From Aldrovandia affinis (lineage: Eukaryota; Chordata; Actinopteri; Notacanthiformes; Halosauridae): DNA of 64,000 nt. Position 1 is the stretch's first letter. The number at the start of each line of letters is the position of its first letter. Below are positions 34,982 through 46,339 of the stretch, in pieces. Under the pieces are notes generated by a model. It saw only the letters and a list, made by a program, of their open reading frames with translations. It did no database searches and was not told the DNA's origin. The stretch spans positions 310,001-374,000 of the forward strand of contig JAINUG010000323.1 of NCBI GenBank assembly GCA_029706075.1, read 5' to 3'. Made by a program: the position numbers and the translations under genes.

Positions 34982-35464
34982 GCAATACATTGTTCCTGCT
35001 AAACTGGAACAGAAAAGTTGTCCGGTGCTCATTTCAGAATGACCAAAATCCAAAATATGGTATTCTTAAAGCCTCAGTGAACAGTGATATCATGTTTTTT
35101 GGTTCTTATTTTGTAATATTGCGGCTGGCACTGTAACTCCATTACTTATAATTTATCACAATATCAGTGTTAACAAAATCATCTAAAAATAACATGGGTT
35201 CAAGGCAAGAGTTCACCACGTAACATTCCTCATTAATATCAGTCATATGGGTGGTATGTAAGTGCAACCCAGCATATGCTCTATTAGTTTTCCTTGGGTT
35301 AAACTTGACATGATTTATTGCGAATAAGTTGACCTCCAATCCACTGAGGGGAAAGTGCAGAGAAGCACATCCCGGCCCGATGCGCAACACAGATTTTAAG
35401 ATCCATGGGCCCTTTCCCATTGCACAAAAAAAACGAGAACCAGAACTTTTGATACTTTTTTGGC
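34982..35464. other. Unique stretch
   Basis: Frames at 35142-35538 on the minus strand show no domain. No repeat recognised. Confidence 0.45.
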
Positions 35465-36190
35465 ACTAGAAAACACAAGAACTGTGCGTCGGGAGCTTCA
35501 TGGAATGGGTTTCCATGGCCGAGCAGCTCCGCACACAAGCCTCACATCACCATGCGCAATGCCAAGCATCGGCTGGAGTGTTGTAAAGCACGCCGCAACT
35601 GGACTCTGGAGCAGTGGAAACGTGTTCTTTGGAGTGATGAATCACGCTTCACTATCTGGCAGTCTGATGGACGAATCTGGGTTTGGCGGATGCCAGGAGA
35701 ACGCTACCTTCCGGAATGCATAGTGCCTACTGTAAAGTTTGGTGGAGGAGGGATAATGGTCTGGGGCTGTTTCTCAGGGTTTGGGATAGGCCCCTTAGTT
35801 CCAGTGAAGGGTATTCTTAATGCTACAGGATACGAAGACATCTTAGCCAATTGGGCGCTTCCAACTTTGTGGCAACAGTTTGGAGAAGGCCCTTTGCTGT
35901 TCCAGCATGACTGTGTTCCATAAAGACATGGTTAGATGAGTTTGGTGTGGAGGAACTCGATTGGCCTGCACAGAGCCCTGACCTCAACCCCATTGAATAC
36001 CTTTGGGAGGAATTAGAACGCTGATTGCGAGCCAGGCCTTCTCGTCCAACATCAGTGCCTGACCTCACAGAAGCTCTTTTGGCCGAATGGGCACAAATTC
36101 CCACAGACACACTCCAAAATCTTGTGGAAAGCCTTCCCAGAAGAGTGCCAGCTGTCATAGCTGCAAAGGGGGGTCCAACTCCATATTAAT
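35465..36190 (+). pseudogene. Broken Tc1-like transposase
   Basis: Readable pieces in order are [55 protein letters not shown] with the first catalytic Asp, [49 protein letters not shown] with the second Asp, and [20 protein letters not shown] with the Glu. The end reads LVESLPRRVPAVIAAKGGPT. A frame change lies between the first two pieces; the sequence just after QHD lacks a few residues and changes frame; a stop follows WEELER. All three catalytic residues are visible, but the frame is interrupted and the helix-turn-helix domain is gone, so no active enzyme can be made from it. Confidence 0.88.
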
Positions 36191-36272
36191 GCCCATGGTT
36201 TTAGAATGGGATGTCCAACAAGCTCATATAGGTGTGATGGTCAGGTGTCCACTGACTTTTGGCCATATAGTG
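35465..36272 (+). mobile_element. Tc1-like transposon, 5' truncated
   Basis: The right terminal repeat is present: read on the minus strand it is CACTATATGGCCAAAAGTCA, followed outside by TA (36273-36274). The left terminal repeat and the N-terminal DNA-binding part are missing. The interior is the best preserved transposase of the window. Confidence 0.9.
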
Positions 36273-36274
36273 TA

Positions 36275-36887
36275 TATTATAAGAACGTAACAAAATGTGA
36301 GCATTTTCCTGCTAGCGTTAGATAAATTAAAACAAAGTTAAAAATAAGATTGTTGTGCTCAGTGAAAGCGACTTTCTGGATTTTGCCTGTGGATGTGTTG
36401 AGAGGAGCAAACACTTTTTCCCTCCTCAAGAAGAAGATGCTGCCTGCACACCCCAAAAATATAACACCAAAAAAATACATTCGTCAGCTCACATAGTGAA
36501 AAAAGAAAGGTGCATGGTGAAAGTGAGAAAAAAAAGTGGCTTCTATCCATGGCAAACAACAAAAGCGGCAACCTGACAATTGTCTGATCACAAAATCACA
36601 GCCACAGTACTTTGCTATAGCGTAGTGGAAAGTCACAGAGGGAGGGCAGTAAGTCTTACTTATGTAGGGCTTATGTAACCACTAAAAGAGTACATCATTT
36701 GACCAAAAAGCTTGTACAGGTTCTTCCATGCATTGCGTATCAATTGCAGCAATTATAAACTGCCACAGCTCCCTAAAGTGTCTACCTCAATGACCGCAGT
36801 CCCCACCAAAGAGAAGACTTTGAGCTTTGGTTCAAACTGAAATGGCAGCATACTCAATACCATGCAGAGGATTCGACAGCTAAGTGC
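36275..36887. other. Unique stretch
   Basis: Nothing recognised. Confidence 0.45.
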
Positions 36888-36895
36888 CCTACCAG

Positions 36896-37132
36896 CAGGG
36901 CCGTCTTTGTGGGGGGGCAACCGGTGTGACCGCCCCAGGCCCTTCATGGGGCCCTGCGGTGAGAGGGGAAAAATTAATTTAAAAAAAAATAATAATTTAT
37001 TAAACGACGGGTTGGCTATTATAAACAATGGTTGCTAAGCAGTTGCTAAGTCTGTGATGTCATCGCATTAACAGCCAGGCCCCGTGTAGGTTGACTCGCC
37101 CCGGACCCCGCCCACCCCTTGAGATGGCCCTG
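36896..37132. mobile_element. 237-bp hAT-type MITE
   Basis: Inverted ends CAGGGCCGTCTTTGTGGGG (left) and CAGGGCCATCTCAAGGGG (right, minus strand). Flanks CCTACCAG (36888-36895) and CCTCCCAG (37133-37140) make an 8-bp target duplication with one difference. CAGGG ends plus 8-bp duplications are hallmarks of hAT elements. No coding sequence. Confidence 0.85.
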
Positions 37133-37140
37133 CCTCCCAG

Positions 37141-37483
37141 GCTTAATAAAACAATCAGCGCAGAGTGGATGCCAACGAGATTATTTGCATTAGTTCAGCC
37201 TTTTAACCTGTGAGGACTCACTCCTTGTCTTTTCTCCTGCAGGTTTGCTGTTCTCTAGCCAGCCACATAGTGCAGCACAGCTGGCAGGCAGTGTGGGATG
37301 CGATGTGCCAATTTGTGGTTACCGCAAACCAATTCCCAAACCCAGAGGAACATCTGCAGTAAAATAATATCCATTTTATGGGCAAAAACATACACATTTT
37401 AGTATAATATAGTGGTGGAGTGCCTCCTTTCACTGAACTGGCACAGTTCTTCCATGAAAGAATGTGAGACAGTGGTTCATATC
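37141..37483. other. Unique stretch
   Basis: Nothing recognised. Confidence 0.45.
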
Positions 37484-37491
37484 AATTATAG

Positions 37492-37694
37492 CACAGGTGT
37501 CAAACTCATTCCATCGAGGGCCGAGTGTATGCAGGTTTTTGTTGCAACCAATGCACTACACCAGGTGATTTCACTAATGAGCTCACTTCTTCAACTAAGG
37601 AGTGGAACTAATTGAAATCACCTGGTGTAGTGCATTGGTTACAACAAAAACCTGCACACACTCGGCCCTCGATGGAATGAGTTTGACACCTGTG
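37492..37694. mobile_element. Near-perfect palindromic hAT-type MITE
   Basis: A 203-bp element whose halves are almost perfect inverted copies, starting CACAGGTGTCAAACTCATTC on both strands and pairing through CACCTGGTGTAGTGCATTGG. Identical 8-bp flanks AATTATAG (37484-37491 and 37695-37702) are the target duplication. It is probably a recent insertion, since the flanks are identical and the arms differ at only a few sites. Confidence 0.93.
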
Positions 37695-37702
37695 AATTAT
37701 AG

Positions 37703-38689
37703 GGTACATATTAAAACAGCCATTAATATATACGTTTAACAGTGGAATCACAATTACACACTGCACCCTTGATACTGTGCATTATGTTTTTTATTTTACT
37801 TTGTTTTAACAGTACATGCACTACTGTATGTATGACCAGTCCAAAGACAACTACGTTCCCTCAGGAGATGCATTTCTATTGCATTTTATATACACTTTGC
37901 AACCACTGTTGTGACGTTATGACTCAAGTCCTTCCACTGCTGCTGCCTTGATCACTCAGAAGCCTTCCTGAAACTATCAAGCCTGTGCCTCTTTACTTTA
38001 CCGGCTGCTTCACACTGCACTGTACTTACCATTTTGGAGGCAGCAGGTAGGAATCACTGTACTATTCTTTGCACACTATACTTTGCCCTCAGACACTGTG
38101 AGGGCATTTTTATGTTGAAAAATACACTTTGAGAGCATGGTGGTAGTTACAGTATACCAGATGGCAAGCTAACATATGTGCCTTCACCGAAATTGAAAGT
38201 GCATTGTGAGATTTGTTTTGTACACTGATGTTGTGGTTATGATCAGGAATGTCTTCTTCTGCCACATCTGGGTTCTGCTATTCTGTCCGTTTTAGCCGTG
38301 ACACAGGTCCTACCTCCCTGCAGTGCATTATGCTGTTTGGGGTGGTCCGGAGAGATGTGTCAAAACAATTCCTGAACAAACATTTATAAAGATGCCTGGC
38401 AAATAATGGCCACGTCTATTTAAATAGGTCTGGCTAAATAGCCCATTTTAAAAGAAAGAAAGAAAAAAATACTAGTATTTTAATCAACAACAGACAGGGC
38501 TGATTAGGCATCACATGCTTGGACGGCCTCCTCCTACTCCTCCTGTTCCTCGTCCGTTCTGCTTATTTGTTGATGTTTATTTTCAACTCTAGGCTTTAGC
38601 TCAGATTACTCGGTAACTATTTTGGCATTGGGAAGAGCATTTGCACATTTTATATACCGCAACAAGGCCACTTAGGTCCTCAGGTCAAG
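37703..38689. other. Unique stretch
   Basis: No gene or named repeat recognised over about 1 kb. Confidence 0.45.
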
Positions 38690-39030
38690 GATTTTTGGTA
38701 GTTCCAGTCCATGTTAAAATCAAGGGGTGATCGTGCCTTGCTCTGAGACTCTGAAATAGCCTACCCTCTTATATTAGATCCACTGAATCAGTCTCAGCTA
38801 AATCTAATCTTAAAAACCATTTGTACAGATTTGTACAGATTGGCTTTCCCCAATGTATGATTTTATTGTATTGATTCTTTATTTTTATTTGTATTTATTC
38901 TTTATTTATTATTTATATGTATTTTTTTAACTTGTTTTACTTTTTATATTTGCATACTTAGCATCCATGGTCATGTTTTGCTTTTATTGTCTTTTATTAT
39001 CTTTTGTCAAACACCTTGTGATAAACGTAT
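38690..39030 (+). mobile_element. Possible LINE 3' fragment
   Basis: GGGGTGATCGTGCCTTGCTC, then a decayed stretch resembling the end of a LINE ORF (LCSETLK... followed by a run like SNLKNHLYRLAFP), then an AT-rich 3' region ending TTTTGTCAAACACCTTGTG. This matches the general form of the 3' ends of fish non-LTR elements, but stops are present and the clade is unknown. Confidence 0.35.
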
Positions 39031-39159
39031 TATTTTCAGTCAGGGATTGTAGCGAATAATGTGCTAGCAGCCCCACAAAAGATAGCCGGGCCTCCCAGCA
39101 CAGCAGCGTGGACTCTTTAGCGAGGGGCTGAGCCTAATCAAAAGCAATCTGGACCTGAC

Positions 39160-40612
39160 ACTCAGTGGACCTGTTTAATCCTGCCGTCATTTCAAACTAC
39201 CGACCTGTCTCTCTCCTCCCATTCCTTTCCAAAACATTAGAGCGGGCTGTCTATAATCAACTGTCTGCTCATTTCTTACAGAACAACCGGCTTGATCCTA
39301 ACCAGTCTGGGTTCAGAGCAGGCCACTCCACAGAGACTGCTCTCCTTGCGGTCACTGAGGCTCTTCATGGGGCTAAGTCCCAATCCCTTAGCTCCGTCCT
39401 CCTCCTCCTCGACCTGTCGGCGGCATTCAACACCGTGGACCACCCAATCCTGCTCTCATCTCTCGTCGAGATGGTAATCTCTGGATCTGCATTGACATGG
39501 TTTGAGTCCTACCTGGCTGACCGGTCCTACCAGGTGGCCTGGAGAGGATCCCTCTCCTCTCCCCACACCCTCTCTACCGGAGTCCCACAGGGCTCGGTGC
39601 TAGGCCCCGTCCTATTTTCTCTGTACACCAAGTCACATGGCTCTGTTATTTCTGCTCATGGTTTTTCCTATCACTGTTATGCACTCTTTCTCTCCTTCTC
39701 TCCATCTGATACCCACGTCCTGGCACGGATCTCTGCATGCTTGGCTGACATCTCCACATGGATGTCCACCCACCACCTGAAGCTGAACCTGGGGAAGACA
39801 GAGCTGCTCTTCCTCCCAGCGAACATCCGGAAGATCCGACCGTTCCTCACCAGAACGCCACTCAACTCCTGGTCCAGGCCCTGGTGATCTCACGTCTGGA
39901 CTACTGCAATTCCTTGCTGGCAGGCCTTCCGGCCTGTGCCATCAAGCCACTGAAACTAGTCCAGAACGCTGCCGCTCGTCTGGTGTTCAACCAGCCGAAG
40001 TTCACCCACGTCACCCCTTTACTCTCTTCTCTGCACTGGCTCCCCATCGCAGCACGCATCAGATTCAAATCACTGGTGCTTGCTTTTCAAGCGGCCAGAG
40101 GTACTGCTACCCCATACCTCCAGTCACTCATCACTCCCCTACACCCTCCCAGTCCCCTCATCCGCCTCCTCTGGCAAACTGACTGCCCCATCCCTCCGGG
40201 CGCCTGGCAGCCACTCCTCGCGGTCTCGCCTATTCTCTGTCCTGATCCCTCGCTGGTGGAACGACCTTCCGCAAACGGTCAGGACCGCGGAATTACTTGC
40301 AATCTTCTTCCGCAAGAGACTCAAAACCCACCTTTTTCAGACTCCACTACCACTGAACTCTGTCCATCTAGCTAAATTGTCTTCACCACTGTTTACTTGT
40401 TCAACACTATATACCCCTACACTATATAGTATAAACACACTAACCTTTTCCTTCCCAGTGTTACAGGTATGGTACGCAGATGCCTGCAACGATGTCTATT
40501 GCTGTATTACTGCACTGATCTTGTGCGCTAACTATGATTGTTCCTTGTAACAAGATCTTGTAAGTCACTCTGGATAAGAGCGTCTGCTAAAAGATTAAAA
40601 TGTAAAATGTAA
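39160..40612 (+). mobile_element. L2-clade LINE, 5' truncated
   Basis: The longest LINE copy in the window: reverse transcriptase from motif 0 onward, the C-terminal region, the 3' untranslated region, and the tail GTCACTCTGGATAAGAGC ending in AAATGTAA-type repeats (about 40560-40615). The endonuclease half is missing, the usual result of incomplete reverse transcription. The tail is shared with the SINEs at 5477 and 25910 and with the other L2 copies. Confidence 0.93.
39165..40375 (+). pseudogene. Broken L2 reverse transcriptase lacking its catalytic DD
   Basis: The first frame (39165-39887) reads SNYRPVSLLPFLSKTLERA, NQSGFRAGHSTETALL, LLLLDLSAAFNTVDHPIL (motif A), STGVPQGSVLGPVLFSLY (motif B) and then GFSYHCYALFLSFSPSD. 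In related elements the last part is YHCYADDTQLFLSF; here DDTQ is absent, a 12-base in-frame deletion at about 39684 that removes both motif C aspartates. After KTELLFLPAN the sequence jumps to IRKIRPFLT, skipping roughly 50 residues. The frame then shifts to ATQLLVQALVISRLDYCNSL and VTPLLSSLHWLPIAARIRFK (to about 40190), and again to RSRLFSVLIPRWWNDLPQTV and RKRLKTHLFQTPLPLN (about 40225-40365). The enzyme could not polymerise DNA. Confidence 0.9.
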
Positions 40613-40734
40613 TGTATGTATACTGCCCTGCACTGCAGTGATGTCAATGCTCCTGAAAAATGAACACCTCATTGATAGCAAAGTAAAGCTTTTTTGTACG
40701 GTTGCGCTTGTATTTTACGCATGTGTGTCAGGAC

Positions 40735-40855
40735 CACGTCATTCTCCACGTCGCGAGCATCAAGCAGACTTTGATAGACGAGCGAACGGAAAAGGAGGGG
40801 TCGCCATCGCAACGTCTGCGCTAAGGGACTCGCGCACTGACGTGTTTCAGGGCCA
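40735..40855. promoter_or_regulatory. Small CpG-rich cluster
   Basis: About 14 CpG in 120 bases (for example CACGTCGCGAGC, ACGAGCGAACGG, ACTCGCGC), with a CRE-like half-site TGACGTG near 40839. It could be a small promoter or enhancer island, or a remnant of a young repeat. No transcript structure can be tied to it. Confidence 0.25.
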
Positions 40856-41878
40856 TGAGGAAAACACTGTCAGCCTGACTGCACTGTTGTTATTGCAACT
40901 GTCTCTTAGAGACTGCAGGCACGGACAAACAGAGTCAGATATTTTCACTCCCTGCCCATGTGCCTGTGATTAATTAAGGCAAACTGAATTGGGGTCCGGA
41001 GATCTACTTAAAGGAACTGTTACCAATTTACACCAAAGGCACCGCCCCGAGGGCTGCGGGTATGTCATACGATGCCCTTGGCTGAACCAGGACTTTATGG
41101 GTAACCTGGTGTTCAAAACATTCCTCACACAACCTGTCAAAGCACAACTCTGGCAGACCAGAGTCTCAAAGTCCTGATTAGCTACTGGGTTATCACTTCA
41201 AATCTCTTCCCTTAAATCACATTCTCACCATGTTATAAATATTATAAATGTAGCACCAAAGTGAAACTTTAAGTTCCTTGAAGAAATACTTTCTATATGA
41301 CTGAAAGAAAAGTATTTATTAATGAAATGGCTTTTTTTAAATATTGTTTTATGAGTGGATTTATTGAAGTGTATATTTTTGAGACCCTATTTTTACCAAG
41401 TGGAGAATCAGAATGAGGATCCTGACCATTGTGTTGAGACCCTCTGGTACAAAGAGCTCAAACGTCATCAGAACTCAAGACGGTCTACAGCCACTTTGTG
41501 TCTTATAGTCAAGCCCTAACTACACATGCGATGCAGGAGATGGAGTCTGCAATTATGGATTGTTACGGATTATAGCTGTCTGAACATCAGCTGTCCAAGA
41601 ATTACCTCTCCAATGAGTCTCCATCAATTGTGCAAGTAATGAACTGTGAACCATAGAGAAGCATCCCCCAAAGAGGAAGTGTTAATGAAGCAGCAGAGGT
41701 TTGATTGGGAAAGTTAAAGCCAGCATCTCCGTGGAAATGTCCTTTTCCCCTCTCCCCTAAATCCAGCCCCTCTCTGTGCTTCAAGATGTGGCAGGCATTG
41801 TTTGACCAAATCTATCATGTTTTGTTTCAATAAATGCAAATCATTCTCGGAAGATATGCAGTAGCAGTAGAATGAAAT
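40856..41878. other. Unique stretch
   Basis: Nothing recognised. Confidence 0.45.
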
Positions 41879-41901
41879 CACACACACACACAGACATGCA
41901 G

Positions 41902-41937
<36 letters not shown>
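41879..41937. repeat. (CA)n microsatellite
   Basis: CA run with a short GACATGCAGG interruption. Confidence 0.96.
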
Positions 41938-41938
<1 letters not shown>

Positions 41939-42847
41939 TATAGGCACAGTGGCCATGTAGTGGGCAAGCACAAAGTTTCCCTCCCCTTGCTGCACAAAGG
42001 GATGTGATTACATCTTAATGCTCTTTGCTGCTTCAGTTCACCCGACATTTATCACCAGCCCATGAGCTTCACTCTGTGGATCCTGGCCATTAAATAAGAG
42101 TACACCAGCACGCCTGACAAATACGGCAGCCCTTAATGCCGGATCAGCTATCAGATCGCAGATGTCGGGTCCTGTTTATCTGCCTCCTTCTGGCATGTTC
42201 TTGTATTTTATAGGGGCCCTGACTACAGCCCCTGTCAGCCTGTAGGGTTGGATCACAGGGTTGTATTTATCCCAAAGAAAGAGTCCAGGATACCGTCCCC
42301 CCCAACCCCCCCACCCCAATGCACAAATAAAAATCGCATGACCACTAGCCCAACCCACGCTGATACCATTTCAACTATAAAGCAAAGCTAACATGGACAT
42401 TTTAAGGCCTACACTGCAATGGAATAAGTAGTATCAATAACCACAAGCATGTCAATTTCAGGTAAAATATGCTTTTTACTAATGTCCACCTCTGGTTTCC
42501 TTAACAGAATTTAAAATTAAATAGCCTCTGTGGACCATTTTATTAATACTTATTAAACCCTACCTTATCAAATCCCTGCTGAGCCTCTGTTTACTGGGAC
42601 TAAAGAGATGAAGTGCCTCGTAAATCATCATATTTAAGACATGAAATGTTTTCTACAGCTTCCCTATCTTTTGGTGGAAATACAACTTTTTGTAAGATTT
42701 TAGTATAACCTATTTTTTACTGATATTCCATGATCTCCATATTGTGTTTGTATTGGGTACTGTTTCAGCACAAAATCTATTCCCTGAGGTGAATCTGTTG
42801 TAACACTGAAGTCACCCCCAATAAAATCACTGTTAAAGTCACTGCCA
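41938..42847. other. Unique stretch up to the assembly gap
   Basis: No gene or repeat recognised. C-rich run at about 42298-42316. Confidence 0.45.
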
Positions 42848-42947
42848 NNNNNNNNNNNNNNNNNNNNNNNNNNNNNNNNNNNNNNNNNNNNNNNNNNNNN
42901 NNNNNNNNNNNNNNNNNNNNNNNNNNNNNNNNNNNNNNNNNNNNNNN
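42848..42947. other. Assembly gap (100 N)
   Basis: Exactly 100 unknown bases, a size commonly used for gaps of unknown length. Features cannot be called across it, and an open frame through it on the minus strand is meaningless. Confidence 0.98.
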
Positions 42948-45277
42948 GCATGTAGCAATAACCTTCACATGCTTGAGTTCCACGTAGATATGTGGCCTGT
43001 AGCACTTTGAGAATAAAGGATTCTGGATCTGAGAGTGTAATCTCTGTCCAAAAAGAATTTTCTCACAGTAAAACTGTTTTCACAACAGCCATCAAGAGGA
43101 AAAGACTACTTCCTAATACAGTTCAGAAATAATACCTCCTTAACACTATACCATTTTTAAAATCTAAAGTGGCCATTGCTTCAGAAATGTTAAATTTTCT
43201 GATTTATATGTGGCCCCTGATGAAACCAGCCCACTTGTACTTCAATATTATAAACTGAACAAAATACAGTTTTTTAGTAAAAATGACATTTTTGCAGGAG
43301 CCTAGATCGCCATCTATAGGCTGATGGAACAATATCTGTCTTAAAAGGAGTATTCCATAATTTTTTACATAATTGATTTTCAAATTAATCAACCTGTATA
43401 GCAACGTTATTATTACTAAATTTTTTACATTTGAATGAACGTTTTTTCTCATTGTTTTTATCACTAATTTTATCACTCTGCCAACCAAGTCTAACTGCAT
43501 TTTCATGGATAGATTCTCCTGTAGTCTAGTATGTGGACTGTGGAAGCATGTAAACTGTGCCACCGCTGATTGGATTGTTCATTTTGTAACAAATGCCATA
43601 ATATTCTTTAAAGGGGCTGCAGGGTAGTTCATTCTGCTCAGGTACTGGGTTGCGATATGTGAATGCACCCCACAATTCCAGTCTCAAATCCTGACTGTAT
43701 GCAGGGCGCCGCACAATCGCCCACAGAATCGCACTGGAAGGGAGGGCTTAGTGGTCAGGGTTGTCCTTTTTTCTGCTTTGAATACAACACAAAAAAGTGG
43801 TAGAATTCCGGTCACATTTTCTGGCTGCTGCTTGGAGCTCATGAACATGGCCCTCATGACAAATGGATATATGGAGTCATGTACAGGCTGAGCTGGTCAG
43901 CCATGCATTCTCTATGAAACTATCAGGTACCCCTACTGAATACCTATTGAGTAGCTTCAGATATCACCTGAAAGTAGAATCAATTCTGATGTCAGGTTGG
44001 AGTTTAATGTACAACAATGTGCTGTCCACTGTCATGAACAGTTATGATTTTGTCTCACAGACGTCTTGGGGGGGCGGTGTCCCTGCAGAAAAACGCATGT
44101 TTTGAATCAAGGGGGATTTTCTCATAAAAAAATTAAAAAAAAGGTTTAACCTCACCTTTTACAAACCCGCAGTGGCGAGCAATTCGAGACTGCGCCGGGA
44201 GGAAATATTTGCCGTGAATCTTCAGGCGGACAGGTTTTTTTCACTCGCAAATGTTTTTGTCTCAAGAGGCACGTTGAGAGGATCACCTCCTGCAAGCGCT
44301 GCAGTTGTCAAGGACATGAGTCATAATAACATGACAGGACAAGTGCTCCCATACTGCTTCTGTCACCTCATTATGGCACATGACCGCCCCCCCCCCTCGA
44401 CAAATGAACGTCTGCCTCTATTCTACGCGCACAACAGCCCAATCTGACATCCCCATTATTCCTGCCCGTGTGCTGCGAGGAGCGCTTCAACAGAGGCTGT
44501 GGCTACACAAGAAAAAGCCAGAGAGAGAGAGAGTGAGAGTCTGCTGTAAATGCAGCTGACCTTATCAGCAAAGAGCCATCAAATGAAACCAATCCGAGAA
44601 ATTTATATCCAAATTGAATCTGACTCCTACATTTAATAAGTGCAACGAACAGCAACAAGTTGCAGTGTTTCTGACAATATCCGTTGTCAAAGCTTGATAA
44701 TGAAATGTTCAAATTTGGCTTTGAGGCATTCTCGTTATCGTCTTTGGATATTGTGTTTATTCAACCCTGTCCAGTTTAATTGTCCCACCGCAGATGTTAG
44801 CAATAATAACAGTGGATGTTACTACCTCCTTATTCGATGACAGTCTTGCTCACAGAAGAGATTTTAATCGCAGTGTGAATTTCCAAATGAATTCGATTTA
44901 CCGGTGCCTTAATCTACAGGGAAATTTCCCTTTCCCCAGAGATTAAAACCCCTGAACCTGCTTGAGGGAGAAATTACAGGGGAACAATGTGTCTTTTTAA
45001 ATGTTGTGCCAAGCCAAAGGTGAACCAATTAAAGTGTTTCTTAGTGGTTCTTTTTCGAGGACTGACAGGAAATGAAAGGCCTGTTCTGAAGCAAAATGCT
45101 CTGCCTGACAGAGGGAAATGCTCTGTCCCAGCTCATCAGACCAATGCTATTTATAACCTCATGTACTGTAGCACGGTCCTGCAGTTCAGGACCACTTCTA
45201 ACCAAAATCCACTTCCCACAATGCACAACATTTGAAATGTAAAGAGCCCATCACCACTAAACACACAGCATTTGGAT
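42948..45277. other. Long unique stretch, possible conserved non-coding sequence
   Basis: No gene or repeat family over 2.3 kb. The part from about 44160 to 45000 is notably free of repeats and has balanced composition, with motifs such as ATGAGTCAT, TTATCAG, TTTAATTG and CATTTAATAAG. This is the look of conserved regulatory DNA, though conservation cannot be seen from one sequence. A short C run lies at 44388-44397 and a short GA run at 44520-44533. Confidence 0.3.
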
Positions 45278-45281
45278 TCTT

Positions 45282-45312
<31 letters not shown>

Positions 45313-45350
45313 TTATAATTGTTATTATTGTTATTATCATCATCATCAAC
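45278..45350. repeat. (TTC)n, (TTA)n and (ATC)n microsatellites
   Basis: About eleven TTC triplets, then TTATTATAATTGTTATTATTG, then four ATC triplets. Confidence 0.95.
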
Positions 45351-45639
45351 GCGATGCGCATAGCCAAAATGCATAATTTTACTTGATACTGAATAACTTT
45401 TTTGTAAGATATTGGGAAAAAAAGGACTTAATCTCCAACAGAGCCTGATGCTCTACTGCGGAAATTAATGTTTACTTTAGAGCCTGTGCTATTTTTAGGC
45501 CAGAATTCAGCCTCTACAGATGCCATGTTTAAACACAGTATTACTAGAACACAGAGTGTGACTGCAAGTTCATCCACTCATAGAAAAACACCTCACTAAG
45601 GACATTCACTTAAGGAAATGTGGTATAGGTTCAAAAGAG

Positions 45640-46335
45640 CGAGTGTTTTAGGGAGCTAATGTTTAAAGGAATGTGTGTTCCAGTGTGTTCATACTTTTTT
45701 ACTACTTTGTCAATATTGTAGCATGAATGCAATGGTATAGATGTACATATTTTTGTTGGAGATATGAGAATTATTCAAGTTAACATGAATGAAAAGTCTT
45801 GTTAGTCTTATTTAGCTCACTCGAACTGCAATATCCCACAATGCAGTTGTGCAGCCTGGGAAAATGAGGCAGTGGGGAAAAGGAAATTATGGGTCACTGT
45901 CCATATTGTATAAAATTGAACTAAATATCGATGTTGTCATTGTGGTTGTAAAAGGCTTAATATGTCCGGGACAACCATGTGCGCATAAAGACTACATTGG
46001 ACTTGCACTCTCTGAACTTGCTGCAGTGAAGGTCAAAGTAGAACACCCGTTCAAGTCCACATGTCTTTGCTGGCATGAAGAGTTGTGATAACATGTTTAT
46101 TCTTTAAACCAGGACCTTGCTGATACGATATCTAAAATAAAGTATTTAATGATTTTTTTTGTGGGTATGAGAAAAACATTAAAATGATATATTTTGGTAA
46201 AAGTTTAAAGGAAGTGAGTTTATATGGGGGCTGGCATTTAAGGGAATGAGTGTTCAAGGGAGTGAGTGTTTACGAGAGATAGTGTTAAGGGACTGAGTGC
46301 TCAAGAGAGTGAATGTTTGAAGGGAAAAGGTATTT
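45640..46335. repeat. Scattered degenerate AAGGGAGTGAGTGTT repeats
   Basis: Short variants such as TTAAGGGAATGAGTGTTC, AAGGGAGTGAGTGTTTA, TTAAGGGACTGAGTGCTC and AAGAGAGTGAATGTTTG occur in a row at 46238-46325, with weaker relatives at 45640-45690. The core repeat between them (45962-46086) is a separate feature. Confidence 0.6.
45962..46086 (+). repeat. Core repeat, inverted relative to 48513-48640
   Basis: About 125 bases match the minus strand of 48513-48640 at roughly 85 percent by eye. Shared blocks include GAAGGTCAAAGTAGAACACC, TTCAAGTCCA and TGTCTTTGCTGGCATGAAGA. Family not recognised; the frame across it shows no known domain. Confidence 0.85.
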
Positions 46336-46339
46336 ACTG

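Noticed and set aside
42700-43005. Minus-strand frame across the gap containing FIGGDFSVTTDS, like the GGDFN motif of LINE endonucleases
   Set aside because: A short single-motif match, interrupted by 100 unknown bases; no other endonuclease motif nearby.
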